From Streptomyces alboniger (GTDB taxonomy: Bacteria; Actinomycetota; Actinomycetes; Streptomycetales; Streptomycetaceae): a stretch of DNA of 64,000 nucleotides. This document shows positions 56,548-64,000 of the stretch, one piece after another. The position numbers and the translations under genes were made by a program. Below the pieces are notes generated by a model that did not search any database, was not told where the DNA came from, and was given only the letters and a program-made list of their open reading frames with translations. Numbering within the stretch: the stretch's first letter is position 1; each line of letters starts with the position of its first letter. The stretch spans positions 2,480,001 to 2,544,000 of the forward strand of contig NZ_CP023695.1 in the NCBI RefSeq assembly GCF_008704395.1, in the 5' to 3' direction.

Positions 56548-57923
56548 GTCCGCACCTCTTCCTTCCGCAGCAGATCAAGGGTGAGCGCGGCCGTCCAGCC
56601 GAAGCGGCGTGCGCCGCGGCCCGCGCCGGTGTACGGATCCACGTACTCGGCGAAGTCCGACGCGTCCGCCGCATCGAGCATGGCCGCGCGCAGCCGGTCC
56701 GCCAGGGGCAGCTCGCCGTGCAGCCGAAGGCCCTTCGCCACCAGCCAGTTGGTGTTGAACCACGCGGGTCCGCGCCAGTAGCGGCGCGGGTCGAAGGCGG
56801 GTCCGGTCAGGTCGTAGCTGGGCACGAGCCGCGTCGCGCCGCCGAGCCCGAAGTGCGGGCCTCGCGCGGTGCGCACCAGCGCCGCGGTGACGGCGGGCGG
56901 CAGGGCGGGCAGCACGAGCGGGATCAGGCCGGTGACGCCGCGCTCGGCGATGAGCCGGTCCGAGCGCAGGTCGCGGCAGAGGAAGAGCGCGCGGGCCGGG
57001 TCCCACAGGCGGGCCACCAGGGTGTCCGTGAGGGCGCGGGCCCGTTCGCGGCGCTCGCTCGACCTGCACTCCGTGCCGTCCAACTCGGCCTCGATCAGGG
57101 CGAGTGCGTACTCGGAGGTGATCAGCAGGGCGTTGAAGGCGGGGTCCTCGACGGAGAACGCGCCGGGGTCGCGTCTCGTGCCGTCGCGCCCCGCGTCCTC
57201 GTACCCCTGGTCACGGTACTGGGCGGCGAGCCGCACATACCGTCCGTAGTCCGTGTCGGTCGGCCGGTCCCCGGGCGCCCCGTGGTCGAGGTCCGCGCGG
57301 CGGAAGGCGCCCGGGTCGGCGGGCTCGACGCGGCTCAACGGGCCGTCCCAGCAGGGGCTGTTGTCCATGCCCTGCTCCCACGGGTGCAGCACGGCGGCGA
57401 GTCCCGCGCCGCCCGCGTCCCTGGCGGTCATGAGGTAGCGGTGCCAGGCGGCGAGGCGGGGACGGAGCCGGGCGAGGAAGGAGCGGGCGCGGGAGAGGCC
57501 GGGGTCGGCGCGGTGCACGAGCCAGGCGGCGAGCGCGTGGACGGGCGGCTGCACGATGCCGGAGGTCTGCACGCCGCCCGGTGCCCCCGCCCGGCGGCCC
57601 GCCGTGGCGGAGCGCCAGAAGTCGGGGCCGGGGAAGTAGGCGCCGGGCGGCACGGCGTCGTTGAACACGATGTGCGGGACGCGGCCGTCACCCCACTGGG
57701 CGGCCAGCAGTGTCTCCAGCTCCAACTGGGCACGCAGCGGGGAGAGATGGCGCAGCCCGATCGCGATGAACGCGGAGTCCCAGGACCACTGGTGCGGGTA
57801 CAGCGCCAGGGACGGCACGGTCGAGGTGCCGGTCCAGTTGGCCCACAGCACCTCGGCCGCGCGCTCCCGCAGCGGGTCCGCGGTGCGGTGAGCGGGTGGC
57901 TGAGTGGTGGTGCTGCGGTCCAC
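56544..57923 (-). CDS. MGH1/GH63-like (alpha/alpha)6 glycoside hydrolase
   Basis: A 459-residue (alpha/alpha)6-barrel hydrolase of the MGH1-type/GH63 group, the family of mannosylglycerate hydrolase and related alpha-glycosidases. Typical stretches are SLALYPHQWSWDSAFIAIGL (about 38-57), WEQGMDNSPCWDG near 182-194, and YWRGPAWFNTNWLVAKGL near 382-400. It starts at GTG 57923, divergent from the ROK gene, and its stop overlaps the debranching-type gene (ATGA). The pair is probably translated together. The exact sugar cannot be inferred; mannosylglycerate, trehalose-like or alpha-glucan fragments are the usual possibilities. Confidence 0.87.
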   Translation of the reverse strand: MDRSTTTQPPAHRTADPLRERAAEVLWANWTGTSTVPSLALYPHQWSWDSAFIAIGLRHLSPLRAQLELETLLAAQWGDGRVPHIVFNDAVPPGAYFPGPDFWRSATAGRRAGAPGGVQTSGIVQPPVHALAAWLVHRADPGLSRARSFLARLRPRLAAWHRYLMTARDAGGAGLAAVLHPWEQGMDNSPCWDGPLSRVEPADPGAFRRADLDHGAPGDRPTDTDYGRYVRLAAQYRDQGYEDAGRDGTRRDPGAFSVEDPAFNALLITSEYALALIEAELDGTECRSSERRERARALTDTLVARLWDPARALFLCRDLRSDRLIAERGVTGLIPLVLPALPPAVTAALVRTARGPHFGLGGATRLVPSYDLTGPAFDPRRYWRGPAWFNTNWLVAKGLRLHGELPLADRLRAAMLDAADASDFAEYVDPYTGAGRGARRFGWTAALTLDLLRKEEVRT

Positions 57924-57976
57924 ACGGATCTCCCGAAGGCCGTCGACGTCCCGTCAGTTCGGTTGCGCTCACCCTA

Positions 57977-58005
57977 GGGTTACGCGTACTTCACACGCAA
58001 AACCC
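57977..58005. promoter_or_regulatory. Inverted repeat, candidate ROK-regulator operator
   Basis: GGGTTACGCG (57977-57986) and CGCAAAACCC (57996-58005) are inverted copies (8 of 10 positions) separated by 9 nt, in the divergent promoter between the hydrolase pair and the ROK gene. Palindromes of this size in this position are typical ROK-family operators. Confidence 0.55.
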
Positions 58006-58125
58006 AATATGTAACGCTGAGTTGACGAGCACAAGGGGTGCGGCCGGGCGCCCCCGGGGAGGCCCCCGGACCGGACCGCCCGTACGGTGAGCGCCAGCGG
58101 AGACATGTTCGAACGGGAGACCCGC

Positions 58126-59442
58126 ATGCCCACGAGAGGCCCCGCCGACGGGGAGGTACCCACGGCCGCGCGCCCGCGCGCCCACCCCGGCCACCAGCCC
58201 GGCGCCGGTGAGCTGCTGGAGCTGGTGCGCAGTGGACGGGCCACCACCCGTGGCGCCCTCCAGGAAGTCACCGGCCTTTCGCGGGCCACCGTGGGGCAGC
58301 GGCTCGGGCGGCTGTTCCGGGCCGGGTGGGTGCGGGAGGGGGACGGCGGGCCGGTGGAGTCGCCGCTCGGGGGGCGGCCCGCGATCCGGCTGGAGTTCGA
58401 CGAGACGCACGCCGTCGTGCTCGCCGCCGCCCTGGAGACCCGGCACGCCCGCGCCGCGCTGCTCACCCTCGGCGGCGAGATCCTCGCCGAGCGGTCGGGC
58501 CCCCTCGCCGTCGAGGACGGGCCCGACGCCGTCCTCGACGCGCTGGGCGCCCACTTCGGCGAGCTGCTGCGCGAGACCGGGCGGCCCGCCTCGACGGTCT
58601 GCGGCATCGGGCTCGCGGTGCCGGGCCCGGTGGACACCGGGACGGGCCGCGTGGTCCAGCCGCCGATCATGCCGGGCTGGGACGGCTACGACATACGGGG
58701 CCGCCTGCGCGGGGCGTTCGCCCTACACACGGATGCGACGGGAACGCGGCCCGCCCCCATCGATGCGGCAGACCTCTCCGCTGGTGCGGCAGACCTCTCC
58801 GCCCTCCCCGTCCTCGTCGACAACGACGCCAACCTCATGGCGTACGGCGAACAGCACACGCACTACCCGCACTGCTCCGCCTTCGCCCTGGTCAAGGTCT
58901 CCACCGGGATCGGCGCGGGCGTCGTCGTGGACGGCTCGGTCTACCGGGGCATCGACGGCGGCGCGGGCGACATCGGCCACATCCGGGTGCCCGAGGGAGC
59001 GGACGCACTGTGCAGGTGCGGCTCCTACGGCTGTCTCGCCGCCGTCGCCAGCGGCCGTGCCGTGGCCCGCAGGCTGACGGAGGCGGGCGTCCCCGCGGCC
59101 TCCGGCTCGGATGTGCGGGCGCTCCTGGAGGCCGGGAACCCGACGGCCCTCGGGTTCGCGCGCGACGCGGGGCGGCACGTGGGCGAGGTCCTGGCGACCG
59201 TCGTCACCCTCCTGAACCCGGGCGTTCTGATGATCGCGGGAGATCTGGCCGGAACCGCCTTCCTGACCGGCGTACGCGAACTGCTCTACCAGCGGGCCCT
59301 GCCCCGCTCCACCGCCCATCTGGACGTGGTCACCTCGCGCCTCGGCGACCGCGCGGCGCTGATCGGCGCGGGAACCCTGGTGGTGGAGCACCTGTACGCC
59401 CCGGAGCGTGCGGAGGAGCGGCTCGCCGCGCTCGGCGCGTGA
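58126..59442 (+). CDS. ROK-family transcriptional regulator
   Basis: A 438-residue ROK repressor. The N-terminal winged helix-turn-helix (about 25-80, TRGALQEVTGLSRATVGQRL) is joined to a sugar-kinase-like domain with VLVDNDANLMAYGE, GIGAGVVVDGSVYRG and the zinc motif CRCGSYGCL. ATG 58126 has GGGAG 6 nt upstream and is preferred to the in-frame GTG 58087 and ATG 58105. An insertion of about 30 residues before VLVDNDAN includes a 21-nt in-frame tandem duplication (58764-58802) repeating AADLSAG. It probably controls the divergent hydrolases and the ABC operon in response to a sugar. Confidence 0.93.
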   Translation: MPTRGPADGEVPTAARPRAHPGHQPGAGELLELVRSGRATTRGALQEVTGLSRATVGQRLGRLFRAGWVREGDGGPVESPLGGRPAIRLEFDETHAVVLAAALETRHARAALLTLGGEILAERSGPLAVEDGPDAVLDALGAHFGELLRETGRPASTVCGIGLAVPGPVDTGTGRVVQPPIMPGWDGYDIRGRLRGAFALHTDATGTRPAPIDAADLSAGAADLSALPVLVDNDANLMAYGEQHTHYPHCSAFALVKVSTGIGAGVVVDGSVYRGIDGGAGDIGHIRVPEGADALCRCGSYGCLAAVASGRAVARRLTEAGVPAASGSDVRALLEAGNPTALGFARDAGRHVGEVLATVVTLLNPGVLMIAGDLAGTAFLTGVRELLYQRALPRSTAHLDVVTSRLGDRAALIGAGTLVVEHLYAPERAEERLAALGA

Positions 59443-59869
59443 CGCGACCCGGCAGACCCGGGGCGATGTCTCCCGCAGTGAACGGCGCCGTCCGGATGCT
59501 GACATCCGGGCCCTTCAAACGGCGTGATTCTCGCCACCCCTGATAGGCCTTGCGCTCAGATGAGCACTCTCTGGGCGACTGCACTTCTCCAAGGGGTGGC
59601 ACTCAGTGCCAATGCTCGATCATTCATGAAGTGAACTCACATCTGAGATCTCTCCGCTCGTTTGAGCGTTTCTCGGGGTCTACGGGAGTTGAGAGTTCAA
59701 TACTTGAACACACGCCACTCCCCCTCACTACCGCTGAGTCACTTTCGATCTAGCGGCGGACGGGTGGTTACGGCCGCATGACGCGCAAGTGGACGTACCC
59801 AGGTGCCTTCGATCTGGGTATGTTCCTCGCCGTCAGGGCAGCCACCGAGTCCTCGAGGAGTCGAGACCC
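59443..59869 (+). promoter_or_regulatory. 427-bp region upstream of ppdK with two palindromes
   Basis: There is no convincing gene here; the only open frames are short and lack ribosome sites or codon bias. The middle is AT-richer than the surroundings. Two perfect palindromes stand out: TGGCACT-C-AGTGCCA at 59597-59611 and GTTCAA-TAC-TTGAAC at 59695-59709. The first is about 260 bp and the second about 160 bp upstream of the ppdK start. Both look like operators for dimeric regulators. A CTCGAGGAGTCGAG segment (59852-59865) just before the start contains the ribosome site and is itself self-complementary. Confidence 0.55.
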
Positions 59870-62623
<2,754 letters not shown>

Positions 62624-62630
62624 AGCCCCG

Positions 62631-62679
62631 GGACCGCCGCCGTGTCCCCGACCCTCAGTACCGATGCGGCGGCGGTCCC
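62631..62679 (+). terminator. GC-rich stem-loop after ppdK
   Basis: GGGACCGCCGC (62631-62641) pairs perfectly with GCGGCGGTCCC (62669-62679) over a 27-nt loop, 7 bp after the ppdK stop. It is followed by a second, stronger hairpin. Confidence 0.6.
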
Positions 62680-62690
62680 GGTCCACGATG

Positions 62691-62725
62691 AAGGGGCGGC
62701 ACCCTGTGCGGGGGTGCCGCCCCTT
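62691..62725. terminator. Bidirectional terminator between ppdK and the convergent gene
   Basis: AAGGGGCGGCACCC (62691-62704) pairs with GGGTGCCGCCCCTT (62712-62725), a perfect 14-bp stem with a 7-nt loop. It lies between convergent genes and works as a terminator hairpin in both directions. Confidence 0.85.
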
Positions 62726-62734
62726 CGGGCATGG

Positions 62735-63286
62735 TCAGCGGGGACGGATTCCGGCTCTGTTCCCCGCGACATTCCGGGTCTTCCTGGTGTGGGCCGACTC
62801 GGCGAGCAGGGCCAGTACCTCCGGCGACGTCACCCTTTCGGCGAGGAGGCGCTGCATCCAGTTCGTGGCCTCCGCCAACTCGGCCGGTGTCGGCACGTGG
62901 CCGTTCTCGATGGACAGGTAGAGCAGCCAGTCGTGGACGCGGCGGCGGATGAACTCGCGGTTGCCCTCCGCCTTGAGCCGGTCGGTCTCCGGCAGCAGTC
63001 CGGCCGACCACTGCCGGAACTCGGCGGGACCGGTCGCCTTCATCGCGATCCTGTCCACGAGGGCGACCACCGCCGTCTTGGACGCCGGCTCGTTGGGCTC
63101 GCGCAGGATCGCGGCTACGATCGCGCGGTCCCGGTCCTGGTCGCGGCTCCGGGAGTCAGCTATCACCGAGACGACGCGTTGGTACGCGGACGATCGGACG
63201 TGCTCGTCCGCGACGGCGTCGTCGACGTCCACGTCGCGGATGCCGGCCTCCGCCAGCAACCCGGCCACATCGGAACGCAAGGTCAT
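62735..63286 (-). CDS. Hypothetical 183-aa cytoplasmic protein
   Basis: A 183-residue soluble, mostly helical, charged protein starting MTLRSDVAGLLAEAGIRDVD. It contains no signal peptide, membrane helix or enzyme motif I recognise. The region RQWSAGLLPETDRLKAEGN near 96-114 and the following FIRRRVHDWLLYLSIENGH look like a structured core. It is closely followed (39 bp upstream) by another unknown gene on the same strand, so the two may form an operon. Codon use is typical for the genome. No function is assigned. Confidence 0.8.
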   Translation of the reverse strand: MTLRSDVAGLLAEAGIRDVDVDDAVADEHVRSSAYQRVVSVIADSRSRDQDRDRAIVAAILREPNEPASKTAVVALVDRIAMKATGPAEFRQWSAGLLPETDRLKAEGNREFIRRRVHDWLLYLSIENGHVPTPAELAEATNWMQRLLAERVTSPEVLALLAESAHTRKTRNVAGNRAGIRPR

Positions 63287-63325
63287 CGCTCCACCCCTCC
63301 CCGCAGGGTGCCGTGCGGCCCCGCG

Positions 63326-64000
63326 TTACACGATCTCCGGCATCGTCGCCAGCGCGTGACTGGAGGATTCCACCATGTCGCGGACCATGTCGTCCGGGTG
63401 CCTGGGGGCGTGCGGGGCCAGGGGATCGAGGCTGTAGCCGTCCGGGGCCAGGGTGGTGAGGGTCGTGGCTATGGCCTGGCGCAGGTCCGGGAAGGAGGAG
63501 GGGGCGGAGGACAGGGCTCGCGCGAGTTCGTCCGGGGGCGCGCCCGTCGCCTTCAGGATCGCGCGCGCCGAGGCCGACTCCACCTCGGCGAGCGCCGCCA
63601 GCCTGCGCTCAAGTGCGGGGTTCGGGAGGGCCTTTCGGGCCTTGGCCGCCTCGCGCAGGTAGCGGTGCAGGAGCAGGTGGAGCGTGGCGCCCGGCGGCGG
63701 TGGCGTGGGATCGAGCGCCTGGAGGATCGACGTCAGCCAGTCGGTCAGGCCCCGCCCCGCCAGGCCCAGTTCGGGCCAGGTGGTCGAGTGGAGCTGCTCC
63801 CCGAGGTAGTGGGCGCGCTCGAACGCCTTGCGGCCCGGCGTCATGGGGTGGGGGGCGTCGACCGGCCCATACGTGCTCTCCAGCGCGGGAGCACGGCGTT
63901 CCGCCAGGGTGCAGAAGAGCGACAGATGGACGTACACGTGGAAGGCCGCGATGGACCGGTGCGGGTCCCATCGATTGGTTCCGGCCAGGCCCGGTGAATT
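63326..64000 (-). CDS. Unknown helical protein, 5' end outside window
   Basis: The frame is open to the right edge, so the N-terminus is missing; 224 residues are visible. The visible start reads RWDPHRSIAAFHVYVHLSLF, followed by long amphipathic helices and a tail ending VESSSHALATMPEIV. The RWDPHRS...HVYVHL stretch is vaguely like the last part of HExxH-type peptide-modification proteins of actinobacteria, but the HExxH itself would be upstream of the window, so I do not assign that family. It ends 39 bp before the 183-residue unknown gene and may be co-transcribed with it. Confidence 0.7.
   Translation of the reverse strand, partial: NSPGLAGTNRWDPHRSIAAFHVYVHLSLFCTLAERRAPALESTYGPVDAPHPMTPGRKAFERAHYLGEQLHSTTWPELGLAGRGLTDWLTSILQALDPTPPPPGATLHLLLHRYLREAAKARKALPNPALERRLAALAEVESASARAILKATGAPPDELARALSSAPSSFPDLRQAIATTLTTLAPDGYSLDPLAPHAPRHPDDMVRDMVESSSHALATMPEIV

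Noticed and set aside
59550..59753. 67-codon frame in the ppdK upstream region
   Set aside because: No ribosome site, poor codon bias, and it spans two palindromes better explained as regulatory DNA.

Overview
This window is Streptomyces-like chromosomal DNA. It has very high G+C with strong third-position bias, frequent GTG starts, start/stop overlaps, actinobacterial family members throughout (HrdA-type sigma factor, class F sortase, ROK regulators) and rare TTA codons in what look like specialised genes. From memory, the order sugar kinase - ABC pair - hrdA - dnaG - dgt - nasA - nirBD - ppdK resembles the SCO2462-SCO2494 part of the S. coelicolor chromosome. I could not check that by search.

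Region 1 (1-16,014) is the accessory part and the main discovery. After a truncated YihY-family membrane protein and a CitA/DcuS-type two-component pair (kinase without sensor domain), a nine-gene operon runs on the minus strand from 14,515 to 2,468: DltA-like adenylation enzyme, ACP-citrate synthase fusion, aconitase-like dehydratase, unknown 460-aa protein, enolase-superfamily epimerase, D-2-hydroxyacid dehydrogenase, LLM flavin monooxygenase, its flavin reductase and an ATP-grasp ligase. Five junctions have 4-nt start/stop overlaps or a 1-nt gap, so the operon is expected to be translationally coupled. A divergent MFS exporter starts at 14,776. I read this as a compact biosynthetic cluster that runs a TCA-like carbon extension on a carrier-bound acyl group and then builds a small N-oxidised or peptide-bonded product. 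TTA codons in the kinase and in the ACP-citrate synthase suggest bldA (developmental) control.

Region 2 (16,048-28,541) is mostly core: elongator tRNA-Met(CAT), two tandem tRNA-Asn(GTT), a small YtxH-like protein, an FGGY sugar kinase, a heterodimeric ABC exporter with one degenerate ATPase site, hrdA, dnaG, a ferredoxin-reductase-like flavoprotein and dGTPase.

Region 3 (28,590-46,625) carries nitrate assimilation in pieces: sirohydrochlorin chelatase for sirohaem, the molybdopterin nitrate reductase, and nirB-nirD preceded by a NirB-like flavoprotein. Between these lie an SanA/YdcF-like protein, gamma-glutamylcyclotransferase-CutA, a lipoprotein-histidine kinase pair without response regulator, a SoxR-FMN reductase divergent pair, an aminotransferase IV, a surface protein plus class F sortase, a TauE-like permease and a ferric-reductase-like flavoprotein.

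Region 4 (46,657-64,000) holds a TetR-SDR pair with matching operators, then a sugar uptake and hydrolysis locus (binding protein, two permeases, two (alpha/alpha)6-barrel hydrolases, ROK regulator). The sugar locus is interrupted by an unfamiliar 743-aa gene. Pyruvate phosphate dikinase with a strong terminator and two unknown proteins follow, the last cut by the window edge.
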